47,562 nt of DNA, taken from contig JACQGL010000088.1 in assembly GCA_016199525.1 (NCBI GenBank), forward strand, positions 1 to 47,562, in the 5' to 3' direction. Under the pieces are notes generated by a model that was not told the origin of the DNA, did no database searches, and worked only from the letters and a program-made list of their open reading frames with translations. Shown here one piece after another: positions 18,244 to 28,998 of the stretch; the first letter of the stretch is position 1; each line of letters begins with the position of its first letter. This stretch comes from Armatimonadota bacterium. GTDB lineage: Bacteria; Armatimonadota; SYMT01; JACQGL01. Made by a program: the position numbers and the translations under genes.

Positions 18244-21200
18244 TTAATCGTCCGTGCGGCCCATTTCCTCTTCCGGCGCGTAAGGCAGCGGCCCCGTATG
18301 CATAATGCTCCGGATCTGCCGCCGGCGTGCGGCCTCGGCGCCATCGCCGTATTCCTCTTCCTGGTCGCGGAGGTCAATCGGGTTTCCATCCCTGTCCTCC
18401 ACGGTGACCAGCAGTCCCAGAGACTGCAGCTCGTTTACCAGGATGCGGAAGCTCTCCGGGATGCCAGGAGCAGTAATCGTATCGCCCTTGACGATGGCTT
18501 CGTAGGTCTTCACGCGGCCCAGCACGTCGTCACTCTTGATGGTAAGGATCTCCTGAAGCGTGTAGGCGGCCCCATAGGCCTCCAGCGCCCAGACCTCCAT
18601 CTCGCCGAACCGCTGCCCGCCAAACTGCGCCTTTCCGCCCAGCGGCTGCTGCGTGACCAACGAGTACGGGCCGGTGCTGCGTGCGTGGATCTTGTCATCC
18701 ACCAGGTGCGCCAGCTTCATCAGGTAGATCAGGCCCACGGTGACCGGAGCATCGAACGGTTCGCCGGTACGTCCGTTGCGGAGATACATCTTGCCGCTGT
18801 TCTCGTCGAAGCCAACCCGCTCCCAGAGGTTCCGACGGACCCGATCCACCACCGCCTCCGGATCGACGGGAGGCAGCTCGTGCACCTCGTCCTCCTCTTC
18901 CACGAGGAGCGGCTCGCCTTCTACCGGCGGCATGCCCAGCCGCTCACCCAGCCGGTAGAGATCTTCCGGGGCGAGCGCGCGCATGGCCACCTGCAGCTCT
19001 TCCAGCAGATCGTCGGTCGTCGCCGAAGGCGGCGCTTTCATCTCGAGCTGGAGTTCGGTCTGGATGTACTCGCGCAGCCGGGTGGCGCGCAGATAATCCC
19101 CCAGGCGACCCAGCTGCTTGACGATATCTGGCTCCTTCGCCCCCATGAAGATGGGGTTGACGAATTCGCCCCCCAGGTACCGCGCCACGAGGCCCAGGTG
19201 AGTTTCGAATACCTGGCCGATGTTCATCCGGCTGGGAACGCCCAGCGGGTTCAACACTACGTCCACGGGCGTGCCATCCGGCAAGAACGGCATATCCTCT
19301 TCGGGCACGATCTTAGAGATGACGCCCTTGTTGCCGTGGCGGCCCGCCATCTTGTCGCCCTCCATCAGCTTGCGCTTCTGAGCGATGTAAACGCGGGCCA
19401 GCATGTTCACGCCCGCGGGCAGTTCATCCGCCTGGATGCGCTCCAGCTCGCCGCCGCACTCGTACCGGTCGCACACGGTGCGTTCCGGCTTCTTGCTGAA
19501 GCCATAGATTTTCCCGCACTCACGGCACTTGTACTTGAAGCGCGAGAAGCGCTTGATATCGATGATCTTGCCCTTCTCGCCGTGCGGCACGCGCAGGGAC
19601 ACGTCGCGGGTTTCTTCGGCCTTCTTGCCGAAGATAGCGATAACCAGCCGCTCCTCGGGTGTAAGCTCGCCCTGGCCCTTAGGGGCAACCTTACCGACGA
19701 GAATATCTTCCGCGTGCACCTCTGCGCCGACGCGCACGACGCCGTCCTCGTCCAGATCCTTCAGCGCATCCTCGCTGACGTTGGGGATATCGCGCGTGAT
19801 CTCTTCGGGTCCGAGCTTGGTATCGCGGGCCTCTGTCTCGTACTTCTCGATGTGGATTGAAGTGTAGACGTCATCCTTGACCATCCGTTCGGAAACCAGG
19901 ATGGCGTCTTCGTAGTTGTAGCCCTGCCACGGCATGAAGGCGACAAGCACGTTCTGGCCGAGGGCCAATTCGCCGCTCGCCATACTGGGTCCATCGGCAA
20001 TCACCGTTCCCGCGCGGATGCGCTCTCCCTTACGCACTACCGGTTTCTGGGTAATGCAGGTGGCGTTGTTGGAGCGGAGCATATTGAGGAGCCGGTAGGT
20101 ATCGGTGAACGGCTGTCCTTTCCCGTCCTTCTCCCGCGTGCGCACCACGATCTTCTCCGCGTCCACATACTCCACGCGGCCGTCCCGCCGGCAGACAACG
20201 GCGGCTCCTGAGTCACGCGCCACCTTCTTCTCCACGCCCGTCTTCACGCGCGGCGCATCTGACCGCAGCAAGGGCACCGCTTGCCGCTGCATGTTCGAGC
20301 CCATCAGGGCGCGGTTGGCGTCGTCATTCTCCAGGAACGGGATGAGCGCCGTGGCCGGCGAGACGATCTGCATCGGCATGACGTCGATGTAATCCACCTC
20401 TTCCGGCTGGACAGTTGGGAACGTCCCCTGGTGGCGGCAGATAGCGGGCCCGACCAGCCGGCGGTTCTCATCCACCGGCGTGCTGGCGGGCGCCAGACGG
20501 TAGCGATCCTCCTGGTCGGCGGTCAAGTAATGGATCTCGTCCGTGACCACTCCGCCTGCCACCTTGCGGTAAGGCGCGAGGATGAAACCGAACTCATCCA
20601 CGCGGCCGGCGATCGCCAGGGAACCGATGAGGCCGATGTTCGGGCCTTCCGGCGTCTCGATCGGGCAGACGCGGCTGTAGTGGCTGTGGTGCACATCGCG
20701 CACTTCGAGCTTGGCGCTCTGCCGCGAGAGGCCGCCGGGGCCGAGGGCGGAGAGGCGCCGCTTGTGCGTCAGCTCCGCCAGGGGGTTCGTTTGATCCATG
20801 AACTGCGAGAGCTGGCTGCTCCCGAAGAAGCTCTTGATGCTGGCGGAGATTGGCTTTACCGAGAGCACCACCTGGGGGACAATATTATCGGCGTCCGCTG
20901 CCGTCATTCGCTCCCGGGCTACCTTCTCCATGCGCAGGAACCCAAGCCGCATCTGGTTCTGGAGCAGCTCCCCCACGCTCCGGACGCGCTTGTTCTCCAA
21001 GTGGTCGATATCGTCGCGGGTGATGTAGCGCTTTCCCTGCTTGGCAGCTTCTTCCGGGGTCAGACCCACGCTCTCGGCGAAGTCGATGATGTACTTGATA
21101 ATCGCGACAATATCCGCCTGGGTGATGGAACGGGCGGCCGTGTGGCCCAGCTCGGGGCGATCATCCAGGGGCAGGCGGTAGGGACCGCCGTAAAGCGTCT

Positions 21201-22374
21201 TGTTGATCTTGTAGCGACCCACGCGCGCCAAGTCATAGCGGCGCAAATCGTAAAAGATACTGGAGAGCAGACCACGGGCGCTCTCGTGCGTGGCGGGATC
21301 GCCCGGTCGGATGGTCCGGTAGATGTCCGCGAGGGCGTCTTCCGTGTCGTGGATGTTGGGCTCGGCGTCTACAGTGGCCTCCACGTAGCGATGCGGCTTA
21401 AGCAGGGTGAGGGAGGGCAGGCCGAACCCTTCCACCCGGCGCGCCATGTCCTGGCTGATCTTCTGGTAGGCCTTAACGACCACCGTCCCCGTCTTGGGGT
21501 TAATAACGTCCTCCACCGGCCGCCGGCCGACGAGCTGGTCCCGCTGGGGCGCTTCCAGCTCCTCCGTCTCTGCAAACAAGTTAAGGACTTCTGTGGTGGT
21601 GCTGCAGGGCGTAGGAGGAATGGTCACCTCCACTTCACTCATCCCGGCGCTTTGAAGCAGCACCACCATCTCCGGGGTGATCTCGTGACCCGCCTCGGTA
21701 ATCAGCTCTCCCGTATCGGGGTGGGCAACGCGCGCGGCGGCTACACGACCGGTTGCCTCGGCGACCGGAATCCGCTCGTAGCCGAAGTTGCGCGCCTGCT
21801 CGAACGCTCCCAGGGCGCGCAGCAGGGTAGTCAACGAGAACTTGCGCGTCTGCCCGATCCGCACCCACAGGACGTCGTTGGCGTCCGTATCCACCTCCAG
21901 CCACGCGCCCTCACTGGGGATCAACGTCGCCGTAAACAGGATACGGCCGCTGAAGTCGATGTTGTCATTGAAGTAGACCCCCGGTGAGCGGGCCAGCTGG
22001 CTCACCACCACGCGATCCACCCCGTTAATGACGAACGTGCCGCGGTTGGTCATCATTGGCAGGTCGCCAAGGTAGACCTCGTTTTCGACTTCCTCGCCCG
22101 TCTGGTGGTTGCGCAATAGCACGCGCGCCTTGATCGGGCGCTCGTACGTCATGTCCCGATCACGGCACTCTTCTTCGGAGTACTTCGGCTTATCCAGGTG
22201 GTAGTCGATCAGCTCCAGCGAGGTATTGCCGGTGAAGTCCTCGATGGGCGAGAAGTTATGAAACAGCTCGCGCAGGCCGCGGTCCAGGAACCACTGGAAG
22301 GAGTTCAGCTGGATCTCCACCAGGTTCGGGATGGCGGCCAGGGAATCCGAGGTCTTCAGGGTTAGTGCTTGCAT
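18244..22374 (-). CDS. rpoB: DNA-directed RNA polymerase subunit beta
   Basis: Canonical motifs [81 protein letters not shown]. Confidence 0.98.
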   Translation of the reverse strand: MQALTLKTSDSLAAIPNLVEIQLNSFQWFLDRGLRELFHNFSPIEDFTGNTSLELIDYHLDKPKYSEEECRDRDMTYERPIKARVLLRNHQTGEEVENEVYLGDLPMMTNRGTFVINGVDRVVVSQLARSPGVYFNDNIDFSGRILFTATLIPSEGAWLEVDTDANDVLWVRIGQTRKFSLTTLLRALGAFEQARNFGYERIPVAEATGRVAAARVAHPDTGELITEAGHEITPEMVVLLQSAGMSEVEVTIPPTPCSTTTEVLNLFAETEELEAPQRDQLVGRRPVEDVINPKTGTVVVKAYQKISQDMARRVEGFGLPSLTLLKPHRYVEATVDAEPNIHDTEDALADIYRTIRPGDPATHESARGLLSSIFYDLRRYDLARVGRYKINKTLYGGPYRLPLDDRPELGHTAARSITQADIVAIIKYIIDFAESVGLTPEEAAKQGKRYITRDDIDHLENKRVRSVGELLQNQMRLGFLRMEKVARERMTAADADNIVPQVVLSVKPISASIKSFFGSSQLSQFMDQTNPLAELTHKRRLSALGPGGLSRQSAKLEVRDVHHSHYSRVCPIETPEGPNIGLIGSLAIAGRVDEFGFILAPYRKVAGGVVTDEIHYLTADQEDRYRLAPASTPVDENRRLVGPAICRHQGTFPTVQPEEVDYIDVMPMQIVSPATALIPFLENDDANRALMGSNMQRQAVPLLRSDAPRVKTGVEKKVARDSGAAVVCRRDGRVEYVDAEKIVVRTREKDGKGQPFTDTYRLLNMLRSNNATCITQKPVVRKGERIRAGTVIADGPSMASGELALGQNVLVAFMPWQGYNYEDAILVSERMVKDDVYTSIHIEKYETEARDTKLGPEEITRDIPNVSEDALKDLDEDGVVRVGAEVHAEDILVGKVAPKGQGELTPEERLVIAIFGKKAEETRDVSLRVPHGEKGKIIDIKRFSRFKYKCRECGKIYGFSKKPERTVCDRYECGGELERIQADELPAGVNMLARVYIAQKRKLMEGDKMAGRHGNKGVISKIVPEEDMPFLPDGTPVDVVLNPLGVPSRMNIGQVFETHLGLVARYLGGEFVNPIFMGAKEPDIVKQLGRLGDYLRATRLREYIQTELQLEMKAPPSATTDDLLEELQVAMRALAPEDLYRLGERLGMPPVEGEPLLVEEEDEVHELPPVDPEAVVDRVRRNLWERVGFDENSGKMYLRNGRTGEPFDAPVTVGLIYLMKLAHLVDDKIHARSTGPYSLVTQQPLGGKAQFGGQRFGEMEVWALEAYGAAYTLQEILTIKSDDVLGRVKTYEAIVKGDTITAPGIPESFRILVNELQSLGLLVTVEDRDGNPIDLRDQEEEYGDGAEAARRRQIRSIMHTGPLPYAPEEEMGRTDD

Positions 22375-22990
22375 CGCAGTCAGCTGTCCTCCCGGGTGAT
22401 GCGTTCCCGACGAAGTCGGGACGGCGGAGCGAACCTTGACGGATAACGAGTGGGAAAAACGGGGTGGTGGGACCTCCGGAGCAACACGTTGGCACTACCT
22501 GGCGTCAGGGCGGCCCCAATAGCGATAGCCTGTGCTGGCTCTAGCCGGCACGCCAGTACACAAAGGCGCAAAACATTAGTGTAGCGGATTGCGAGACCAG
22601 AGTCAACAATTTTGCGGCGGCTGGCAACCAAGCGCTTTGGCCGCAGCTCGGGCCTGGGACCAGGTAACTAGCAGCGAATAGCGCCGCAGACACGAGGCCT
22701 AAACCACCGGCCCACACCTTCAATGACGCCGTTGCGGAGGCAAGTCTAGTGGCGGGTGAGAGGTGGTGAACATCCGGCCTGAGCAGGGCCGTGAGAACCA
22801 GGAGGAGGTCGTCATGATGGCAAGTTCCGACCGGCAAAGGGCCCCGTGGCGCACCAGAGGTGGCGCTCCGCTCCCCAAGTGGGATAGCACAATAATCGTT
22901 TCGGCGTCGCTCGCTGAAGTGTATCAGTTCCTGTCTGCGAAGCCAACCCCCTCCCGGAATCGTAAGAGTTCACGAACGATGAGCGCGGCT

Positions 22991-24374
22991 TTAGCCCCGT
23001 AGCATGGCGCAGCAAGCTTCGAAGGGGTCTCGGCCCTGTAAGCGCCAGGTCTCAAAGAGACTGAGCAGCGCTGTCTTCGTCCGACTGCCTTTGGCGGACC
23101 GGGTGCCGCCGCTCACCTTGCGAGCGACCACCGCCGGTCGGATACCGCGCTCCGCCGCATTGTTGTCGCTGGGAACCTCGGGGCGTTCGATGAAGACGAA
23201 CAGCTCCATCACGAAATCGTACAACCTCTTGGCCAGCAGCCGCAGCGGTCCTTCCCGAGCCCGATACGGCTCCGCCAGTTGGTGCGCGGCCCGCCGACAG
23301 GCCCCGAAAGCTTTCGGGGCAGGCTTCGGCGGCGTTGTTCCGCCCGCGCTGTGTCTTCGGGTGCCAGTTCTTGGCTCGCTGGTAAAGCCGGTGCACTCGC
23401 TGCGCCCAACGCTGGACCACCCGGTGGTGGGGGTGTGCGGCCATCACTTCCCGCACATCGCGGAGGAGATGGACCCAGCAGCGCTGGTGCTCCCCCAACT
23501 GCCAGTGGTAGGCGCTCAGAAAATCGCTGACGAGCACCCCAGTATACTCTTCGCCGAGCAACCGCTTGGCTACGTCGCTTCCCCTACCGGGGTGATACTC
23601 GTAATAGCGTACGCTGGGCGTACAGCAACTCCAGAGCCAGCCGTTCTTCCCAGCCTCGCGCCAACCCGTCTCGTCCATGTGCACGTAGGGTGCCTCGCGG
23701 CAGGCCTCTCGCAAGGCCGCCACCGTCGCCGCCCCGCGCACGGCGGTGGCAGCCAACAGGTCCACCCATTCCCCCACGCTCACCCGCACCCCCTACTGCA
23801 CCCACACCAGGGCACAGATAGTCCGCAGCGGCACTCGGCCGGCGACGTGCAACGTGGAGATCCAACTCTGGAACCCGATCCCAAAGCGCCGCTTTCCGCT
23901 GACTCCCAAGTCCGCCGCCGACACCTGCGGCAGGAGCCGTTGCTTGCCTACGCCGCACCAACGCCCCATCATCCGGTGCTCGATGATCCGGAGCTGCGCC
24001 AGCGGCACCTCCAGCACCTGCCGGGTCGAGTGCACCCAGCCACCGGTCAGTTTCCGGCCGCAGTCCGGGCACCGCTCCACGGCATGCGAGATCTGCTCCG
24101 TGACACGCTCGGCCGGCTCGCGACGCCGGCAGTCGGCGCCGTCCCGCTTCTTGCGCGGCGGCCGCGCTTCCGGCCGCGGGGGCCGGTTCGGCTTCACCCA
24201 GGAAGGAGGCGGCTTTTTGCCGCCGCGCAACTCTTCCAACTCGCGGCGCAGCGCTGCCGCTTCAGCCTGAGCAGCAGCGAGGGCGTTGCGAAGCTCCGTC
24301 ACCTCAGCACGAAGCGGGTCGATGATCACCCACAACTCGTCAGCAGTTAATGTCGGCCGGCTCGGCGGTTCCAT
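22991..24374 (-). pseudogene. IS66-family transposase with in-frame stop and frameshift
   Basis: N-terminal part 23793..24374 ends VWVQ* and continues in the same frame as GVRVSVGEWVDLL (23052..23789); C-terminal catalytic part RPEVPSDNNAAERGIRPAVVARKVSGGTRS (22991..23224) is in a different frame. Confidence 0.85.
23299..23323 (-). repeat. 25-bp palindromic repeat copy A (inside the transposase pseudogene)
   Basis: Minus strand CCTGCCCCGAAAGCTTTCGGGGCCT, identical to 40886-40910 on the plus strand. Confidence 0.9.
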
Positions 24375-24439
24375 AACCTAAGAATCGGACGTTATACTCA
24401 TCTGATTCAGTCGGTTTCTCATTAAAGCTGAACTCTTAC

Positions 24440-24775
24440 CTAACCATATGGGATCTGGGCGCAGTGCTCGCGGTCGGCCTCATTGTCCACGCCGCCATCT
24501 CCATCTTTTGGGGAGTGGTGTACAACATAGGGCTGGGCTGGCGGCTGGGGATGAACGCCACCTGGCAGGCGCTGGCGGGGATGGGGTTCGGCCTGGCGAT
24601 CTGGCTGGTGGATTTCTACATCCTGGCGCCCTTGTTCTGGCCGTGGTTCAAGGACGCGAACCCGATCGCGCAGTTCATCATCCATGTCTTCTTCTACGGT
24701 CTGCCACTGGGGCTGGCGCTGGCCGCCTTCTGGGTACGACAGCCGGTAGCGTGCCGCCGAGCCGTAGCCGCTTGA
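24440..24775 (+). pseudogene. 5'-truncated small membrane protein abutting the IS66 end
   Basis: Open frame TIWDLGAVLAVGLIVHAAISIFWGVVYNIGLGWRLGMNATW... begins at the IS boundary without a convincing start codon/RBS. Confidence 0.55.
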
Positions 24776-24926
24776 TGCCGATCGGGACGTGATCGGGAGC
24801 GAACCTGGCCGGAATATCCGATGGCCCTGGGGACCGCCGGGCGGCGGGTCGCTTCCCCAGCCTCCGAAACGGGCCATGGGCGACTGGGGAAGCGACCCGG
24901 CAGCAGCCATATTGGCCGCACAGTAG

Positions 24927-25739
24927 CTATTCTTGCACGGTACTCCAGTATTCCGCTTTCGCCCGCTCGGATCGAGCCCGCTCGGTATCGCCTTTCTTCT
25001 CGTAGTACCGCGCGAGCTTCTCGTGCGCTTCTGCTTTCAGCGCGGGAGTGGTCGCGGATTGGATGGCGTCTAGTACCAGCTGCTCCTCGAAGTCCGTCGG
25101 CTGTGGGGGGAATCCCGAAAGGTCGAATACGTCGACGTTCGCCGGAATCTCGGCGGGTTTGGCGGTTGTGGTGCCGCCCGGCGCTTTATCCTCTCCCGCA
25201 GGCCGGGGATCTTCCCGATGCACAACTCCCTTCACCCGGTACTCAAAGACGCCACGGCGTCTCGCCGGCCCTTTGGCAGGGATCACAATCGAGCCAAATT
25301 TCTCACGACTGCCGAAGTAATACATCCAGTAGAGGTCGTAGCTCTGGCCCCGTTTGAAGGCTGTATAGAAGCCCCCGTCCTTGTCCACGAACGGGGCGCG
25401 TTCCACGCTGTCCGCCTTCTCGTTCCGGCACTTGATCCGGAGATCCGGCAGTCGCTTCTTGGGGAAGGGATTTCCCTCCGGAAAGACGATCTGGCCTGCG
25501 AATTCCACGTAATCCGCTGGCAAGCGGCGTGTATCACGGCGTCCGGTCAGTGACCGCATTAGCGCCTGGTTCGCGGCGGTGTTTCTCATTTCCGCAAACC
25601 ATTTATCGCTGCCCACGTAACCCCCATAGATACCGTTGGTGGAATTCACATCCGCCGCCACCAGCCGCTCCGCAGTAAGAGCGCCGGCGCCCGTAGCGAT
25701 GACTATACCCAGAAGCATGCTGGCCCAATGGCTCCTCAT
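24927..25739 (-). CDS. Secreted protein of unknown function
   Basis: N-terminal hydrophobic signal (MRSHWASMLLGIVIATGAGALTAERLVAA); conserved-looking globular region. Confidence 0.6.
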   Translation of the reverse strand: MRSHWASMLLGIVIATGAGALTAERLVAADVNSTNGIYGGYVGSDKWFAEMRNTAANQALMRSLTGRRDTRRLPADYVEFAGQIVFPEGNPFPKKRLPDLRIKCRNEKADSVERAPFVDKDGGFYTAFKRGQSYDLYWMYYFGSREKFGSIVIPAKGPARRRGVFEYRVKGVVHREDPRPAGEDKAPGGTTTAKPAEIPANVDVFDLSGFPPQPTDFEEQLVLDAIQSATTPALKAEAHEKLARYYEKKGDTERARSERAKAEYWSTVQE

Positions 25740-26048
25740 CCTGATGACCTCCGTGTGTGCATATTGGGGAGGCAGAACGCCTCCATGCCGCGCGCGGCAA
25801 GATCACGGTAATCTCGATCTGATACCGTCTCCCCCATAGTGCGGGCAAGGCGCGTGCCAATTGCGCCCGTTTCGCGGGTGATTCTGGTCGTCTTCGGTAG
25901 TCGCAGATCATCGCGGGCTGGCTCCGGGGAACGCAGGCGGTGGCGTCGGGATCAATCTCCCCGGGATGCAAGCCGAGGGCCATCCGGCTCCAGCGCAGAT
26001 GGCCCTCGAGGTTTTGCAGACTCGGAACTGCTTCTGGTTTATGCCTGC

Positions 26049-27281
26049 TCAGGCGGCCTGGAAGAATTCGGCGATCTCCTGCTGGTAGGGGAAGCTGCCC
26101 GGCTGGTAGGTGCACCAGGGCTCCTCCGCGAGCAGGTCGCCGGTAGCGTTGCAGGCCCGCGAGCGCGATCCCCCGCACACGGTGCGGAACTCGCAGCGCC
26201 CGCAGCGGCCCTTGAGCAGATCGGGGTTGCGCAGCGTCTGGAACAGGGGCGAGGTGCGGTAGATGTCCGGCAGCGGTTGCAGCCGCACACTTCCCGCTGC
26301 CTGGGGCAGAAAGCCACTGGGATAGACGGTGCCCACGTGAGAGATGAACACGAACCCGCGCGCGGCGTTCACATCCAGGGGTGCGCGCCGCATACGCGCC
26401 GGGGTGTTGAAATCCACCTCCGGCACCAACTCCTCCAGGCGGGCGCGCAGGCGACGGTAGGTTTCGCCCAGACCCATTATGCCGACGGCGTCGGGAATGC
26501 CCCGCTGATCCAGGATACGCCGCTGAATGACCACGCGGCGGAAGTGGTGGGCCTCGGTGGTCTTCAGAGAAATCACTTTGCCCGCATCGTAAAGGAAATT
26601 GAGCACGTCCTCGAATTGTTCGGGCGATAGTTGAGGCAGTGTCCGCCCGCGCCCCGTGGGTACCAGGAAGAAGACGCTCCATGTCATGGCACCCAGTTCC
26701 CGCACCATACGCAGGATGTCGGGCAGGTCGTCCAGATTATGAGGCGTGGCCGTCGTATTGATCTGGAGTTTGAAGCCGAGTTCCCGCGCCGCCTGCCAGC
26801 CAGCGATGGTCCAGTCGAACACGCCATCCACCATGCGGAATCCGTCGTGAACCGCCGGGCGGGAGCCATCCACGCTCAGGGAGAGCGCCACCGCGCCCGC
26901 TTCCCGCAGGCGCCGCAGGTTTTCGACGGTCAGCGTAGGGGTCCCCGAGGGGGAGACGGACACTGGCAACCCCACTTCGGCGCCGTGGCGCACCAGCTCG
27001 AACAGGTCCGGCCGTTTGAACGGATCGCCGCCCGTCATAACGAACAGCGGCGGCGGCGGACCGAACGAGGCGATCTGCTCCATCAGCCGGAAGCCTTCCT
27101 CGGTGGTCAGCTCATCCGCGCTCCGGTGGGGCTGGGCCTCGGCGCGGCAGTGGCGGCAGGCGAGATCGCACGCCTGGGTTAGTTCCCAGATGACGATGAA
27201 TGGCCGCGTGCTCAATTCGTAGCGGGTATGCCGAACTACGTTCCGAGGGTTCTGGCTATCAGCCATCAGTCGTCGCTCCAT
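26049..27281 (-). CDS. Radical SAM/SPASM domain protein (TIGR04053-like)
   Basis: CxxxCxxC motif in WELTQACDLACRHCRAEAQP; C-terminal SPASM-type cysteines CGRCEFRTVCGGSRSRAC. Confidence 0.85.
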   Translation of the reverse strand: MERRLMADSQNPRNVVRHTRYELSTRPFIVIWELTQACDLACRHCRAEAQPHRSADELTTEEGFRLMEQIASFGPPPPLFVMTGGDPFKRPDLFELVRHGAEVGLPVSVSPSGTPTLTVENLRRLREAGAVALSLSVDGSRPAVHDGFRMVDGVFDWTIAGWQAARELGFKLQINTTATPHNLDDLPDILRMVRELGAMTWSVFFLVPTGRGRTLPQLSPEQFEDVLNFLYDAGKVISLKTTEAHHFRRVVIQRRILDQRGIPDAVGIMGLGETYRRLRARLEELVPEVDFNTPARMRRAPLDVNAARGFVFISHVGTVYPSGFLPQAAGSVRLQPLPDIYRTSPLFQTLRNPDLLKGRCGRCEFRTVCGGSRSRACNATGDLLAEEPWCTYQPGSFPYQQEIAEFFQAA

Positions 27282-27548
27282 TGTCGGCTCCCCTCTATCC
27301 CCTGCGGGAGAGAGCATTGGCTAGGCCACAGATAGGGCAGGAAACATCGGCCGGTGGAGGACCAAGTCGTCCGTCCCCGCCGCGCGGTTCATCCCCCGGC
27401 ACGTCCGGCGACTGCTACACAGGGCATTCCCTCCGCTTAAACAGGATACCCGCTTTGCTCGCCCGCTCCGCGCCCCGTCGCCCGCGGTGCCCCGCCCGGC
27501 GTGCATCTTGGCATCACCCATAGCTTCACCGGAATCTCCTTTTCCCGG

Positions 27549-27564
27549 CGTGACTCAGGTCACG
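27549..27564. promoter_or_regulatory. CRP/FNR-family-like operator
   Basis: CGTGACTCAGGTCACG, matching GTGA-N6-TCAC, in the intergenic region between the divergent radical SAM and cupin genes. Confidence 0.5.
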
Positions 27565-27649
27565 GACCCGGTCAGGCAGAGGGGTTACGCTGTAGCATAG
27601 GTATCCTGAGGTTGCGGCGTCACCTGCTTGCTCTGCTCAGTTAGCAGTC

Positions 27650-28105
27650 TTGTGCGGTAAGGGGGGGCTGGTGTTCTCGGGCCGAACGCGCACAGAACGG
27701 GTGGAGCGATTGGGAGGAGGAACCTACTGCGTCTTCCCGCTCCAGGATTATGTTCGCGCGCTGCGCGAAGAGCCGGAATACGGCAAGCACGGTGAGAATG
27801 GCATCACCCTGGTGAAGATACCCGGCCTGCGCGTGATGCTGAAAGTTCTGCGTGGCGGAGCAATGCTGGCGGAGCATCGCGCGCCAGGGCCGGTAACCGT
27901 GCTCGTGCTGGAGGGCGAGGTTCGCTTCCACACAGAGGAGGATGTGTTTCGCATCCACCAAGACGGCGTGCTGGCCCTGCCCGCCGGCTGCTCCCACGCC
28001 GTGGAGGCCATGAGCCCCAGCGCGTTCCTGATCACCATCGCTCCCGAAGGTCCGGTGGACGCTGCGCTGCACGATGGACGGCTTCCAGGAGACCCCCACC
28101 TCTGA
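27650..28105 (+). CDS. Cupin-domain protein
   Basis: Cupin-like pattern GGAMLAEHRAPGPVTVLVLEGEVRFHTEEDVFRIHQDGVLALPAGCSHAVEA. Confidence 0.65.
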   Translation: MCGKGGLVFSGRTRTERVERLGGGTYCVFPLQDYVRALREEPEYGKHGENGITLVKIPGLRVMLKVLRGGAMLAEHRAPGPVTVLVLEGEVRFHTEEDVFRIHQDGVLALPAGCSHAVEAMSPSAFLITIAPEGPVDAALHDGRLPGDPHL

Positions 28106-28316
28106 CGACTCCATCGGGATGCCGCGGGCGCTGACCGTGGTGGAGGCGGAGGTGCGCGAACGCCGCTTCCCGCCGTTGTCTACGGGCCTGGCTGGGCGCC
28201 GTTCCGCGACGCTCGACCCGCTCCCTGGGGTGAGCGCAGACCGCTGCCAGTCCCGATCCGCTCCGGGCGGGCAGCTCCTGGTGAAGAGCGGTTACGCAGA
28301 GAACGAAAGAGCGATC

Positions 28317-28796
28317 ATGCCGGAGAAGACCCTTATCGGCGAATTCCACGCGGACCACGCGAAGGTGGTGCAGGCGCTCATCGATTTGCGCAGCGCCATC
28401 CAGGCGCGCGATCCCGCGCGTATCCGAGCCACCCTGAACGAGGCGAACCAGCTGGTTGGGCCTCACTTCAAGTTCGAGGAACTGTACCTTTACCCGAGTC
28501 TCGTAGAATTCATCGGAGAGGCCGGAATGAAGCGGCTGCTTACGGAGCACGATGGTGTCTTCCGGAGTGTGGCCGCCCTGGTCGATCTGGCCGCGAAACC
28601 TGCCTGGAGCGACGCCGACGCAGAGGCGGCGGCGGCAAACCTGGAGCTGATTCGGGAGCATCCCGTCACTTGCGACGGGCTGTCTTTATACATCGAGAGG
28701 CTGCCAGAGGCGGTTCAAGCGGCGCTCCTGAGCCAGATGGAAGCGCAGCGGCGCGAGGGCACCGCCCTTCTGCAGTATCGGAAAGAGCGCCTCTAA
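28317..28796 (+). CDS. Hemerythrin-like (HHE) domain protein
   Basis: EFHADHAKV...HFKFEELYLYPSL...LLTEHDGVFR...REHPVTCDG metal-ligand spacing. Confidence 0.75.
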   Translation: MPEKTLIGEFHADHAKVVQALIDLRSAIQARDPARIRATLNEANQLVGPHFKFEELYLYPSLVEFIGEAGMKRLLTEHDGVFRSVAALVDLAAKPAWSDADAEAAAANLELIREHPVTCDGLSLYIERLPEAVQAALLSQMEAQRREGTALLQYRKERL

Positions 28797-28998
28797 TCAG
28801 CTTCCTTCGTCGCCCCGCGCGGGTCAGGTGAAGCCGTAAGGCGTGCGGCGCTGCGCGACCTCTCCTCGCTGGTGCGGGGATCTGGCAGCCCGGAAAGAAG
28901 GAGCGATGGCCCTGCTGCCCTCTTCGGAGGGACGGCGGGGTTTGCCTTATCGGATCCTGAGACAGGCCTGTTGGCATCCATCTCAAGGAGGTGCCTCG

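Larger units (their letters stand above)
22962..24439 (-). mobile_element. IS66-family (ISBst12-like, transposase-only) insertion sequence, decayed
   Basis: Terminal inverted repeat GTAAGAGTTCA at 22962-22972 and its complement TGAACTCTTAC at 24429-24439, enclosing an IS66-type transposase; 8-bp flanks CCGGAATC vs CTAACCAT do not match. Confidence 0.8.

Noticed and set aside
18214-19860. 548-aa plus-strand ORF (and 20281..21987)
   Set aside because: Antisense to rpoB
22541-22837. 98-aa minus-strand ORF with a hydrophobic stretch upstream of rpoB
   Set aside because: No RBS or family recognised; cannot be separated from chance hydrophobicity
23004-24350. 448-aa plus-strand ORF
   Set aside because: Antisense to the IS66 transposase frames
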